A stretch of 64,000 nucleotides of DNA from Thermogemmatispora carboxidivorans (GCF_000702505.1 NZ_JNIM01000001.1:5494327-5558326); one strand, 5' to 3'. Counted from the first letter of the stretch, positions 24,832 through 33,780 are shown. Program-made: numbers and translations. Notes: generated from the sequence alone by a model not told the origin.

Positions 24832-26079
24832 TCAGGCACTACCGACCAGCTGCTGGACGCGCAGCAGGGCTGCCAGGTAGTCGCGCAGCATCATGGGCAA
24901 CAGAAAACGCTCCTGAACGCTGCGATGAGCAGCTTCACCCATCTGGCGCCACAGCGCACGCTCCTCCAGTAAGCGCAGTGCGTAAGCTGCCGCGCTCTCC
25001 GCATCATCGGCAAGGAAGCCGTCGTAGCCATGAGTGATCTGGTAGCGCACCCCGGTCGCCGAGGTCCCCACTACTGGCTGATACTTCCACATCGCCTCTG
25101 TCACCGTCAGACCGAACCCTTCGCGACTGGAACGCTGCAGGATTACCTGCGAAAAGCGCTGGAAGGCATTGACCACCGGCGCAGTCAGCTGGGCCGGGTC
25201 CCAGAGCAGATGGATGTCGGGATCATCGCCCGCACGCTGTTGCAGATCAGCAAGAATAGCCTGGGCACGGATGTCATCGCTGGCCTCCAGTGCGCCAACG
25301 AGCGCCACCTGGACCTCCGGATGGCGTTGCTTCACCAGGCGATAGATCTCGATCACCTGCCACGGGTTCTTCCAGCGCCCGAAGCGCGAGACCTGCGTAA
25401 TCAGGGGACGGCCTGGATCAATCCCACAGCCAGCCAGGAGGGCAGCCCCTTCAGCCTCGCTCAAGGGCGCATGGCGCTCGCTAAAGGGGTCGATCCCCAA
25501 GGTAATCACCGCGGCACGCCCAGCAGGCAACTGCGGGAACACCGAGAAAGGCGTGTTGAAGGTGCACAGCGCATAGGCATCCAGGAATTGATTGATGTAG
25601 GCAAGCGCCGCTGGATCAGGCCGGGCAGTATCGATATGGTTGAACCAGAGGGCCGGGCGCATGTATGGAAACAGCTGCCCCAGAGGGACAAGCTGAATAT
25701 CATGGATATAGTAGAGATCGGCACGCTCAGCAACAAGCGGCTGCATGGCCGACCGCAGCGAATCCAAAAACTGGCGCTGGTCCTGGAGAGTAATCAGGCC
25801 CGGCTCGCCACCCTGGAGCATATCGGTCAGCCGCGCCATGAAAGTGGCAGCAAACTCGTCGAGCTGAACCACTCGCCAGGTATGAGGAATGCCCAGCTCC
25901 CTGGCCAAGGGCAAGAGCACGCGCAGTAAAGCAGCCACACCACCACCCTGCGCCGTCGTATTAATGTGCAGAACATGCACGCCCTGGAGCGGACGCGCCA
26001 GATCGTAAATCTCAGAGAGCAAAGCCTCGCTCACCAGACCACGAAAGCGCTCCAGCCCAGGCGTTGTCACAAGCGTCAT
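24832..26079 (-). CDS. GT4 glycosyltransferase related to trehalose synthase TreT / trehalose phosphorylase
   Basis: 415 residues. The N-terminal GT-B domain has the TreT-type block VLHINTTAQGGGVAALLRVLLPL and YYIHDIQLVPLG. The C-terminal domain has TQVSRFGRWKNPWQVI, the phosphate/donor-binding RSSREGFGLTVTEAMWK (E-x7-E type) and the GYDGFL loop. TreT makes trehalose reversibly from an NDP-glucose and glucose; family membership is clear, exact substrate is not. The start ATG has AAGGAG 8 nt upstream. It stands alone, convergent with plsC. Confidence 0.82.
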   Translation of the reverse strand: MTLVTTPGLERFRGLVSEALLSEIYDLARPLQGVHVLHINTTAQGGGVAALLRVLLPLARELGIPHTWRVVQLDEFAATFMARLTDMLQGGEPGLITLQDQRQFLDSLRSAMQPLVAERADLYYIHDIQLVPLGQLFPYMRPALWFNHIDTARPDPAALAYINQFLDAYALCTFNTPFSVFPQLPAGRAAVITLGIDPFSERHAPLSEAEGAALLAGCGIDPGRPLITQVSRFGRWKNPWQVIEIYRLVKQRHPEVQVALVGALEASDDIRAQAILADLQQRAGDDPDIHLLWDPAQLTAPVVNAFQRFSQVILQRSSREGFGLTVTEAMWKYQPVVGTSATGVRYQITHGYDGFLADDAESAAAYALRLLEERALWRQMGEAAHRSVQERFLLPMMLRDYLAALLRVQQLVGSA

Positions 26080-27089
26080 GACCCGCTCCTTCGCCTGAAA
26101 GCAGGCGAAAACATCTGACTCCTCTCACTGAGGAGCCAATAAAAGCTGGCAGGTAGCGTAGCGTATCACAACCACGTGCTAGCTAGCTTCTATAGGTGAT
26201 TACAACTGGCTGAACGATTCCATTCCCACCGCAGCACCCTTTTTGGTGGGCCTTCTGCAGCGAGAGAACATTACTGTCTGGCTACGAGCGAAAGGAGCAG
26301 AAGAGCCGCCCGACAAAGGATCGTCATGAGACGAGTAGGATGGCTATCCCTCGGCTCCCTTCATGCCGAATCTCCTGGCGGACTTCTCTCAAAATGGTGG
26401 AGGAAATACTTGACAAACAGCCAGCGGTATGTTATATAGAGCCTGTCAGGAACTTTTTGGATGCGGTGGTCTCTACACGGGACCTGTTGCCTACGAGCAC
26501 GAGTCTGGAAAGACATTCTGCATTCAAATGACCCCTCCTGCGCCAGCCAAATCATCTGTGAAAAAGGGTGATTACGCGCTCTATCGCGATGGATTCTGGG
26601 ACAGCCCAGCCTGGCGGCGCTGTTTCCCCTATGTAGTCTATTCATTGCCTGTCCGGCTCCGTCCCTCCTGATGGGACAAGGCAGTTTGCTGTTTTTTGTT
26701 GTTTACCATCTTCTACAGGGCGGGAAGCGTATATGTTGACTATACTCAAAGGTTTACCGGGTCCAGGATATTGCCTAGAAACGAGGCCTTCGGCGGAATA
26801 TCCGTTTAAGAAGGATACCTGGGGCTACCTGGTGGGCTACGCTTCCGCCACCTTCCTCTGCAGAAGTCTCCCCAATATCCATCAACGCTTTCTGCGAGGG
26901 CGGCAGGCGTAGCTCCCGGAGCTATCGGCGCCGGTCGACCCGTGTTCTCTGGTTCCTGTATCCGTCTTTGCCTGCGCGCGCGCGCGTGATCCACTACGAC
27001 ATGCTGTCGTCGTGACTTGTCTCATTTTTGCGCGCTTTCCACGCTTTTTACTCTTATCGTCATGTAGTACTGTGACGGAGAAGCTGCCT
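26080..27089. other. 1-kb intergenic region, less GC-rich, with no supportable gene
   Basis: The longest gene-free stretch in the window. Parts (about 26.1-26.76 kb) look more AT-rich than neighbours. Overlapping short frames on both strands (about 26361-26645 minus and 26429-26671 plus) have no ribosome sites and no family resemblance. A nested inverted repeat lies at 26763-26822 (CCAGG/CCTGG enclosing GGATATT/AATATCC around a GCCTTCGGC hairpin). It may be a decayed mobile element or an untranslated RNA; neither is demonstrated. Confidence 0.45.
26763..26822. repeat. Nested inverted repeats, possible structured RNA
   Basis: CCAGG at 26763-26767 pairs with CCTGG at 26818-26822; GGATATT at 26766-26772 pairs with AATATCC at 26797-26803 (the two helices share two bases); GCCTTCGGC at 26786-26794 forms a small hairpin. 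It does not match a riboswitch class I recognise. Confidence 0.3.
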
Positions 27090-28463
27090 ATGGATAAGAA
27101 GTTGCTCGTTGAGTACCTGAATAGCCGCCAGATTCCGCTGACCGGACAGGAACAAATGCTGACATTGCATCAGAGATTGTGCGAGGCGGCTCCCGAGTTC
27201 TACCTGTATCTGCTGGCTGATCCATTTGCAGATCTCTCGCACAAGCGAGAGATGCTTGCCAATCTGATTCGCTTGCCAGCAGCTCACACTATCACCAGGC
27301 AGCGCATAGTGGAACAGCTGCGTACGCTGCCAGCTGAGGAGGCTTTGCTGGTTGCCGATGTGATCCGGCAGCGGCGCATCAATAACCGGCGTGCTCGCGA
27401 GATTGGTTTGCAGCTGCTGATCGGTCATGAGCAGTTCCCGCAGCTGGCGGCAACACGGCGACAGCGGGTGACGCTCTTGTTGAAGCATTTGCTGGGAGAG
27501 CGTACCTGGTCTTCGGTCCGGCGCTTCCTGGCGCAGCCGAGCGAGGTCGGAGAGAAGTTCCTGCGGCGTGAGTTGCTGCACTATGCTCCCGACCCAGAGG
27601 TTGCCCGAGAAACGCTTTGCTTCCTGGCGGGGGTACCTTTCAATCCAACTGATCCGACGTTGGCAAAGCGCATGGCTGCTCGTGAGCAACTAGAGCAGGG
27701 GGAGGGTCTCCCGCGCGAGACCCTCTTTGGCCTGCGCGGTATCTATCACCGCGATGTCCCTGCCAGCCGTGTGCGCTCGCTCTCCACTTCGACGGCGCGG
27801 GTCGCACGCCAGGATGGGCCGTTGACCAGGCTCTATCGAGAAGCGTTGCTTCAGGAGCTGGAGGGGGAAGAGTACTGTGAAGAGCTGTGGCGGCGCACTG
27901 AGCAGGCCGTGGCCTCGCTCCCGCTGATTGAAGCACGGCTGGCGGTGGTCCTGGATCTGTCGGCCTCGATGGCCTCGTCCGGCGAGCGGGCCTTTCATCC
28001 AGTAGCTCTGGCGCTGGCCCTGGTCCGCCTGCTGCAGCAGCGTGTGACTTCGCTGACGCTCTATCAGGTCGGTGGCAGCGCTCCGGCCAGTGAGGAGCTG
28101 CTGCCACAACCGCGGGGGATGACCGATCTGGCCAGCGCTTTGCTGGAGGCGGCTCGCAGGCAGCCGCAGGCCATTCTACTGATTACCGATGGCTACGAGA
28201 ATATGCGCCAGGGCGATGCGGCCCTGGTCTTGCAGGGCTTGCGCCTGCTCGGTCTGACTATGCCCGTCTATCAGATAGTGCCTGTCTATACCAGTGCTGA
28301 GCAGCTGGCCCAGCGTCGTCTGGGCGACGATTTCGTGCTCTTGCCCGTGCAGCATGAGCAGGGAGTGCGTGAGGTGCTGACACGACTCTTTCTCGATTAC
28401 GCGGCTGAGTTTATCTCTCCGGTTGAGGCGGAACAGGTGCAACAACTCTTGCTTACGAGGTGA
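27090..28463 (+). CDS. Alpha-helical plus vWA-domain protein
   Basis: 457 residues from the ATG at 27090 (GGAG 9 nt upstream). The N-terminal ~270 residues are helical and Leu/Arg-rich, with helices such as IVEQLRTLPAEEALLVADVIRQ that suggest a HEAT/TROVE-like superhelix. The C-terminal ~180 residues are a von Willebrand A domain with MIDAS motif DLSASMASS, the distal Thr/Asp region (GMTDLASALLEA) and LLITDGYEN. Ro60-type RNA-binding proteins share this general order, but I cannot show homology to the TROVE module. Its TGA overlaps the next gene's ribosome-binding area, and the next ATG is 5 nt after its stop. Confidence 0.75.
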   Translation: MDKKLLVEYLNSRQIPLTGQEQMLTLHQRLCEAAPEFYLYLLADPFADLSHKREMLANLIRLPAAHTITRQRIVEQLRTLPAEEALLVADVIRQRRINNRRAREIGLQLLIGHEQFPQLAATRRQRVTLLLKHLLGERTWSSVRRFLAQPSEVGEKFLRRELLHYAPDPEVARETLCFLAGVPFNPTDPTLAKRMAAREQLEQGEGLPRETLFGLRGIYHRDVPASRVRSLSTSTARVARQDGPLTRLYREALLQELEGEEYCEELWRRTEQAVASLPLIEARLAVVLDLSASMASSGERAFHPVALALALVRLLQQRVTSLTLYQVGGSAPASEELLPQPRGMTDLASALLEAARRQPQAILLITDGYENMRQGDAALVLQGLRLLGLTMPVYQIVPVYTSAEQLAQRRLGDDFVLLPVQHEQGVREVLTRLFLDYAAEFISPVEAEQVQQLLLTR

Positions 28464-28468
28464 TAGCT

Positions 28469-29476
28469 ATGATGGAGATTCAGGCCAAGCAGGAGGCGGC
28501 GGAGACCTCTCTTCTTACCGGGCTGCTGGCCCACCTGGTCCCTGGTCCGCTGGTCTCCTGGGGTCTGCTGGGGGTCATCGGCCTTTTTCCGGTCAGTACC
28601 GGGCAGGAGCAGAGCCGTGCGCGCTTTGTGCCTCCCATGCGCTCCCTGGAGGTGGTCGGTTCTCCTAACTATGGAACGCTCGTCTTGCGCAATCGGGCCA
28701 CGAAGGGGGTACTGGTGCTGCCCATGCATGTGGCGTTCTTCCAGCCAGGGGGGCAGAATCACGCGACCAGCCGCGTGCTGATCCTTGATGCTGACGAAAC
28801 GCTGACAGCAGACGACTGCTTCTGCATCCAGCAGACCCAGAGTGGCACGCTGAACCAGGCCCAGCAGCGCTTCTCGATGTTGCCTCTCGGACTGCGCCGC
28901 GCTGCCTTCGAGTTGCGGGGAATCAAGGATTTCAGGCGCCTCTGGACGGCCATCGCCGCCTATTCGCGCCGCTATGGGATCAATTACGGCGGCCATCTGG
29001 AGCGCTGGCTGCGTCCTAACTTCGCCAGTTTGCTGCCTTACCGCCGCGCGCTGGAGTGGCAGCCTGGTCAGGTCGGTGCTGCTTTCTTCCTGGCTGGGCG
29101 GTTGGTCGGCGTGGAGGTGGCTCCGAACAGCGCTTACTGGACCGAGATGCTGCCTGTGCTGCTGATCTACTGCTATGCCTCCGCTGCCTTACTGGCCGAG
29201 CGCCAGCATCGCGCACCAGCACACCCGGTCCTCGATCTGGAGGGCCTGCGCGATCTGGATGATCTGCAGCAGCGCCTCGCCGAGGCCCGCCGCCAGGAGC
29301 AGGAGCAGCATCTGACGCAGCTCTCCGCGCTGGCCTCGCTCTATAAGCGGGCTCGCCCCGCTGAGGAACATGCCGGCCTGCGCCTGCTCTCTATCAGCCA
29401 GGGCGAGTGGCTCGGCCAGGTCGTCTACGCCGGTTCTGAGGTGGTCTATCTGTCTCTGTTCCGCAGCGAGCTGTAA
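28469..29476 (+). CDS. ARPP-1-like (DUF6569-type) domain protein
   Basis: 335 residues from the ATG at 28469; GAGGTGAT (28457-28464) is the ribosome site and overlaps the stop of the vWA gene, implying coupling. The core GTLVLRNRATKGVLVLPMHVAFFQPGGQNHA followed by a strand and DDCFCIQQTQSG resembles the ARPP-1 family, in which a conserved 'G-x-QN' turn precedes a Cys in a CxE-like strand; ARPP-1 was predicted from gene neighbourhoods to work with ADP-ribosylglycohydrolases and phosphatases. The assignment rests on motif memory and is moderate. The C-terminal third has a Glu/Gln coiled-coil-like stretch. No signal peptide. Confidence 0.5.
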   Translation: MMEIQAKQEAAETSLLTGLLAHLVPGPLVSWGLLGVIGLFPVSTGQEQSRARFVPPMRSLEVVGSPNYGTLVLRNRATKGVLVLPMHVAFFQPGGQNHATSRVLILDADETLTADDCFCIQQTQSGTLNQAQQRFSMLPLGLRRAAFELRGIKDFRRLWTAIAAYSRRYGINYGGHLERWLRPNFASLLPYRRALEWQPGQVGAAFFLAGRLVGVEVAPNSAYWTEMLPVLLIYCYASAALLAERQHRAPAHPVLDLEGLRDLDDLQQRLAEARRQEQEQHLTQLSALASLYKRARPAEEHAGLRLLSISQGEWLGQVVYAGSEVVYLSLFRSEL

Positions 29477-29523
29477 ACTGTTTCCTCGCTGCTGTGTTCA
29501 AGCGTCGGTCTCTCTTTCTTCTC

Positions 29524-29577
29524 GTGGCCCGGGAGCGGGTGCCTTTCTCCCCCCGGCTCGCACCCCGCCCGGGCCAC
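29524..29577 (+). terminator. Strong terminator after the vWA/ARPP-1 pair
   Basis: GTGGCCCGGG (29524-29533) pairs with CCCGGGCCAC (29568-29577); the next bases (GCGGGTGC/GCACCCCGC) continue the stem with one unpaired base, giving about 18 bp. A pyrimidine-rich tract (CTCTCCTCGCTCTCCCTTC) follows. Confidence 0.7.
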
Positions 29578-29657
29578 TCTCCTCGCTCTCCCTTCTTCTT
29601 CTCTCTCTGTCGAGAATATATAAAATATCCCTTCTATTTATAAAAAATCCCATAGAG

Positions 29658-29686
29658 TTGATAAAAAATAAAATTCCGGCTACACT
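29658..29686 (+). promoter_or_regulatory. Promoter in an AT-rich block upstream of the C39-like gene
   Basis: TTGATA (29658-29663), 17-bp spacer, TACACT (29681-29686), embedded in an about 70-bp block of A/T-rich sequence (29617-29675) that could act as an UP element or a nucleoid-protein target. The GTG start lies 38 nt downstream. Confidence 0.6.
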
Positions 29687-29724
29687 TTCAACAGGCGATC
29701 TGTAAGAGAAAGGAGATATCACCT

Positions 29725-30774
29725 GTGAAGACATCAAGACCTGGCTGCCTCCAGATATCTGGCGGCGAGACCAGGGGGGACCCTGGCCTGCCCTCTGCTC
29801 CTTTGCCTCCCCTTGTAAGGTATTGGGGAAGCAGCGATTACTGCTATACGCAGAGCCTGGGAATGGCCTTGGAGGCGGCGGGTGCAGAGCGCAACTGGCT
29901 CCCTGAGCCAGGCTTCCTGGAATGCCTGACGACCATGCCTTTCGGCAAGCTCTACCTGGAGCTGCCAGGCCGGCCACAGATCTTCTTCTCTCACGCTGCT
30001 ATCGATCCCAATCAGGGGCTGTCACTGGCACTGAAGACTCTTGGCTGGTGTTGCCAGGAATGGCCTACCTCTGCGATTGATCCTGTCGATGAGCGTCAAG
30101 CTCTGGCCGTTTTGCAGGCTGCTGTGAAGGTGCAGCCTGCCCTGGTGGGACCGCTCGATTTGGGATGGCTAACGTATCATCCCGAGTACAGGCGCTTGCA
30201 TGGGGCCGATCACTTCGCCCTGGTGCTGGCGGTTTACGACGAGTATGTCTTGCTGCATGATCCCCAGAAGTATCCCTATGCCTGGCTATCGGTACGCGAC
30301 TTCCTGCGAGCCTGGCGAGCGGAAAAGGTTGGCTATCCTCATGCGCCTTTCACCCTCCGTATGCATTTCTGCGCTCAGGAGCAGCCAGCTCCAGCGCGCG
30401 CGACACTGATTGCTCGCACCCTGTCTCTCGTTCACACTCACTTGAGTCAGCCTTGCGAAGGCCCTGTTCTCTATAGTGGGGTGGCGGCGCTCCAGCGTCT
30501 GCAGGCGGCTCTTTTGGATGAGCGCTCGTCGCAGTCGCTGGAGCGCCAGTTGGTGAGCTTTGTCCTGCCTCTCGCTTCGCGACGCCTGCTCGATGCCGCG
30601 CTCTTCGTGGACGAGGCCGGCCTGGCTGCGGCTGCGACTTGTCTGCAGGAGCAGGCGCTGCTTTGTGGTCAGGCACAGCTCTATCTTGTGCAACGAAAGC
30701 GCCAGCTCCTGCAGGACTGCCTCCAGCGCCTGGCTACTCTGGAGGCAGAGCTACCTGCCTTGCTTGCCGACTGA
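29725..30774 (+). CDS. BtrH/peptidase-C39-like cysteine-hydrolase-fold protein
   Basis: 349 residues from GTG at 29725 with AAAGGAG 8 nt upstream. The N-terminal half has a C39/BtrH-like pattern: Cys40 in SSDYCYTQSLGMALEAAG, His163 in HGADHFALVLAVYDEYVLLHDP and Asp179 in the same block, a plausible Cys-His-Asp triad. Homologues act as acyl/aminoacyl transferases or bacteriocin peptidases. The C-terminal ~140 residues are helical and Leu/Gln-rich with no known domain. No signal peptide. It follows the vWA and ARPP-1-like genes on the same strand but has its own promoter. Confidence 0.6.
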   Translation: MKTSRPGCLQISGGETRGDPGLPSAPLPPLVRYWGSSDYCYTQSLGMALEAAGAERNWLPEPGFLECLTTMPFGKLYLELPGRPQIFFSHAAIDPNQGLSLALKTLGWCCQEWPTSAIDPVDERQALAVLQAAVKVQPALVGPLDLGWLTYHPEYRRLHGADHFALVLAVYDEYVLLHDPQKYPYAWLSVRDFLRAWRAEKVGYPHAPFTLRMHFCAQEQPAPARATLIARTLSLVHTHLSQPCEGPVLYSGVAALQRLQAALLDERSSQSLERQLVSFVLPLASRRLLDAALFVDEAGLAAAATCLQEQALLCGQAQLYLVQRKRQLLQDCLQRLATLEAELPALLAD

Positions 30775-30953
30775 CTGCTCGTCGTCAGCCGTGATACCGG
30801 TCTAGTTGGGAAGAATCTTCCTGGGCGGCTTCCAGGCTTTGGGACCTGTTGCTGGCTGGCTGATCCCTGAAGCTATGTGCTAGAATGAAGGCTGAGCTGT
30901 GAGCTGGTTACTGCCAAACTCCTCCTGTAACTTCTCTACTCTGGCATACGCTT

Positions 30954-31655
30954 ATGGACAATTTCCACGCAGATCAACAGAAGCCACCGACTCAGCCTGT
31001 ATCTATCACAGTGAAAGGGACGCCTTCCCTTCGAGAGACCAGGGAGCCGCCGCCATCGGTCTGGGAGCTGCTGCGTATCTGGGTCTTGATCGGCCTGCAA
31101 TCCTTCGGCGGCGGCTCTTCGACGCTCTTGCTGATCCAACGAGAGTTTACCGAAAGACATCGCTGGCTGACCATCGAGGAATTTGCTCGTGATTGGAATC
31201 TCTGCATTATGACCCCCGGCATCAATCTGGTGGCCATCACCGTCCTCATTGGGCGTAAGCTTGCTGGCGCCTGGGGAATAGTGGTCTCGCTTCTGGGGTT
31301 GCTGCTCCCGAGCGCGGCGATTACGACCCTCATCGCCGCCGGTTTTCAGGAAATCCAGCACCTGGCCTTTGTCGAAGCGATGTTCCGCGGGGTAGTGCCT
31401 GCCACAGCAGGGATCATGCTGGTAGTGGCCATCAACTTTGCTCGTCCGCTACTCAAGCAAGGCTATCAGGAAGGCTTCGGCATGCTGGCACTCAGTCTGG
31501 CGTTTATTGCTCTGGTGACCCTGGCGCTCATCGTTGGCAAGGTTGCTGTGGTGCTCGTTGTAGTGGCCTCCGCCCTCGCCGGTAGACTGCTCTTCGTCCG
31601 AGCGCCGTCGCTGGCCACGGCAGAGCAGTCGTCTGAGAGGGAGGAGCAATCATGA
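30954..31655 (+). CDS. Chromate transporter, N-terminal-type half (CHR family)
   Basis: 233 residues. CHR-family signature near the start of the membrane part: LQSFGGGSSTLLLIQREFTERHRWLT and the Pro-Gly turn MTPGINLVAI; about six hydrophobic segments follow. It is one half of a split two-gene transporter (short-chain CHR pair); the partner overlaps by 4 nt. Known members export chromate or take part in sulfate/chromate exchange; other substrates are possible. The ATG at 30954 lacks an obvious ribosome site, so an alternative start is possible. Confidence 0.82.
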   Translation: MDNFHADQQKPPTQPVSITVKGTPSLRETREPPPSVWELLRIWVLIGLQSFGGGSSTLLLIQREFTERHRWLTIEEFARDWNLCIMTPGINLVAITVLIGRKLAGAWGIVVSLLGLLLPSAAITTLIAAGFQEIQHLAFVEAMFRGVVPATAGIMLVVAINFARPLLKQGYQEGFGMLALSLAFIALVTLALIVGKVAVVLVVVASALAGRLLFVRAPSLATAEQSSEREEQS

Positions 31656-32188
31656 AGAATCCACTCCTCTATTTCTGGCTGTTTCTCAAAGCCTCGCTCT
31701 TCTCAACAGGCGGCTTCAGCAACTTTCTCAGTCTGCATCAGGATTTGCTGGCCAGCCACTGGGCTGAGGAGAGCGACTTTAGCCAGGCCCTGGTCATTGG
31801 CCAGCTGAGTCCTGGGCCAAACGGTCTCTGGGTCATTGCCTTGGGCTATCTGACCTATGGCTATCTGGGTGCGGCGCTGGCGCTGCTGGCGATTATGATC
31901 CCGCCGTTTGTGGCGCTGATCTGGGAGGGGCTGTATCAACGCCTTGGGGGACTGCGCTGGGTCGAGGCGCTGATGCGTGGGGTCTCGCTGGCGGTGGTCG
32001 GGATCACTGTGGGCAATACCTGGACCATCATCGGCCATAGCGCCAGCGATTGGCGAGCCTGGATCATCGGAGCTGCTGCCTGCCTGCTGGCGTTGAGTCG
32101 GCGCGTGCACGTCTTTGTCATTCTGCTACTGGCCGCTGGAGCCGGCCTGCTGCTTTACGGGGGTTTGACCTTCCCCTGGTGGCACTAA
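31652..32188 (+). CDS. Chromate transporter, C-terminal-type half (CHR family)
   Basis: 178 residues. KASLFSTGGFSNFLSLHQDLL is the second CHR motif (with S-T-G-G-F in place of FGGG), followed by IGQLSPGPNGLWVIALGY with the conserved S-P-G-P turn, then four to five hydrophobic helices. The start ATG overlaps the TGA of the first half (ATGA), indicating translational coupling and probable heterodimer formation in the cytoplasmic membrane. Confidence 0.82.
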   Translation: MKNPLLYFWLFLKASLFSTGGFSNFLSLHQDLLASHWAEESDFSQALVIGQLSPGPNGLWVIALGYLTYGYLGAALALLAIMIPPFVALIWEGLYQRLGGLRWVEALMRGVSLAVVGITVGNTWTIIGHSASDWRAWIIGAAACLLALSRRVHVFVILLLAAGAGLLLYGGLTFPWWH

Positions 32189-32747
32189 GCATACTACTCG
32201 CTGACGTGACGCTGGCAAGGCGGCCCTCGCGACTACCATAAAGCTGCTTTCCTGGCAAGGCACTGTCCTTTCGTTCAGAGGCAGCCAGCGCGCTTTACGC
32301 TATACTAATAAACGAGGAAGGCTTACCCTGGCTTACGAAGAGAGACTGAGGCACGGGATCGTTAGAGGAGGGTCGGCGGGCAGCCAGAGGCGGGGCGGGT
32401 CAGCGCTCCTGTGTAGCCTGACGGAAAGGTATGCATCTGCTTGACAGTCGCATATCTTATCGAATACAACTAAACAGGAGAGTGCTCTAGTGCTGGCTGA
32501 TGCGACGCTCTGGCCGGTCCCTCGACTGCCCCGAGTGCTCGAGCGCGCGCGTGCTCGTGTACATGCGCATCTGTGTCTGTCCGCTTGCCGGACCTGCTGC
32601 CTTGCCGCCGGGTCCGGTTCGCTTTTCTCTCCTTGGCCAGCCGGCTAGCGCTAGCGCAGGCGAGTGGAACAACAAGGTAGGCCAGGGCGAGCACGCTCTT
32701 TGAAGCGCCATTCTGGTAATCTCTTGGGTATAAAAAGGAGAAGGTCT
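32189..32747. other. Spacer and long leader upstream of sodA
   Basis: 559 nt with no gene. A promoter-like pair at 32441-32470 would give a leader of about 270 nt. The leader contains CCGGACC (32594-32600 area) and GGTCCGG forming a hairpin followed by TTCGCTTTTCTC, which looks like an attenuator ahead of sodA. Confidence 0.45.
32441..32470 (+). promoter_or_regulatory. Promoter-like pair upstream of sodA
   Basis: Perfect TTGACA at 32441-32446 and a weak TACAAC -10 at 32465-32470 with 18-bp spacing. Distance to the sodA ATG is about 280 nt. Confidence 0.45.
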
Positions 32748-33368
32748 ATGGCATTTGAACTTCCACCTCTGCCCTATAGCTACGATGCTCTGGAGCCGAA
32801 CATCGACGCGCAGACGATGCAGATCCACCACGATAAGCATCACGGCACTTACGTCGATAACCTTAACAAGGCGCTGGAAGGCCATCCCTTTGCCAGTCTG
32901 CCGGTTGAGGAGGTGCTGCGGCGCATCAACGAGGTACCGGAGAATGTGCGCACGGCGGTGCGCAACAATGGTGGCGGCCATGCCAATCACAGCATGTTTT
33001 GGCGCATCATGAAGCCGAATGGCGGCGGCCAGCCCGGTGGCGATCTCGCGAAGGCCATCGAGCAGACCTTTGGCTCGTTCGAGAACTTCAAGGATCAGTT
33101 CAAAGATGCTGGCCTGAAGCGCTTCGGCTCGGGTTGGGTCTGGCTGGTTCTGGACAAGCAGGGAAAGCTGCAGATCATCTCGACTGCCAATCAGGATAGC
33201 CCCTATATGGATGGCCTCTATCCCGTGATGGGCAACGATGTCTGGGAGCATGCATACTACCTGAAGTATCAGAACCGCCGCGCCGATTACTTGAGTGCCT
33301 GGTGGAACGTGGTTAACTGGGAAGAGATCGAGCGCCGCTATGCTGAGGGATTGAGCCAGCAGAAGTAG
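32748..33368 (+). CDS. sodA: Superoxide dismutase (Mn/Fe type)
   Basis: Dismutates superoxide to oxygen and hydrogen peroxide. It is 206 residues from the ATG at 32748, with AAGGAG at 32735-32740; the frame from 32664 has no ribosome site. Metal ligands: His in MQIHHDKHH, His in GGGHANHSMFW, Asp and His in GNDVWEHAYYLKYQ. The second-sphere GGHANH pattern with Gly rather than Gln at the 'Fe' position suggests Mn preference. No signal peptide. A perfect terminator follows. Confidence 0.95.
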   Translation: MAFELPPLPYSYDALEPNIDAQTMQIHHDKHHGTYVDNLNKALEGHPFASLPVEEVLRRINEVPENVRTAVRNNGGGHANHSMFWRIMKPNGGGQPGGDLAKAIEQTFGSFENFKDQFKDAGLKRFGSGWVWLVLDKQGKLQIISTANQDSPYMDGLYPVMGNDVWEHAYYLKYQNRRADYLSAWWNVVNWEEIERRYAEGLSQQK

Positions 33369-33416
33369 GAGCCTGACACGGCGTTTTCTCCCCGTTCCCA
33401 CTACGGAACAGGACAG

Positions 33417-33458
33417 GAGGCAGTCAGCCAGCGATCTCGGCTGACTGCCTCTTTTTTT
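33417..33458 (+). terminator. Rho-independent terminator of sodA
   Basis: 13-bp perfect arms GAGGCAGTCAGCC (33417-33429) and GGCTGACTGCCTC (33439-33451), followed by TTTTTTT. Confidence 0.9.
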
Positions 33459-33780
33459 ATGCACTCCATTGCCCTCTGACCTGCCCGTGAGCTCCCGGCG
33501 CTACAGGGAGAGAGCTGTCGGAACCCTCACCAGCGGCACGGAGATCAGCCCGGCGGGCAGCGTTGAGCAAATCTTTGGTTGACCTTGAGCTATTCTTGAG
33601 GTTTTTTTGCTACACTACCCTGCGGAGTGAAAAACGCAGGCGCTTTCAGTGCGTGATCTGTCGTTGCGCTGCGATAACACCACAGACCTCGCCTTGGGCC
33701 AGGTCCTTCTGGTCGATGCGTGAGGCTATCACTGATCAGCTATCAGGCTACGACTGCTATAGAGCTATAGAGAAAAGGCG
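33459..33780. other. Spacer before the lipoprotein gene
   Basis: 322 nt. A frame at 33563-33784 lacks a ribosome site. TGCTACACT near 33608-33616 could be an extended -10 element. No other feature. Confidence 0.4.

Noticed and set aside
25030..25929. 299-residue plus-strand frame
   Set aside because: Antisense to the well-supported TreT-like glycosyltransferase.
26361..26671. Overlapping 94- and 80-residue frames on opposite strands
   Set aside because: Neither has a ribosome site or family match; I first suspected a transposase remnant but found no motif or terminal inverted repeat.
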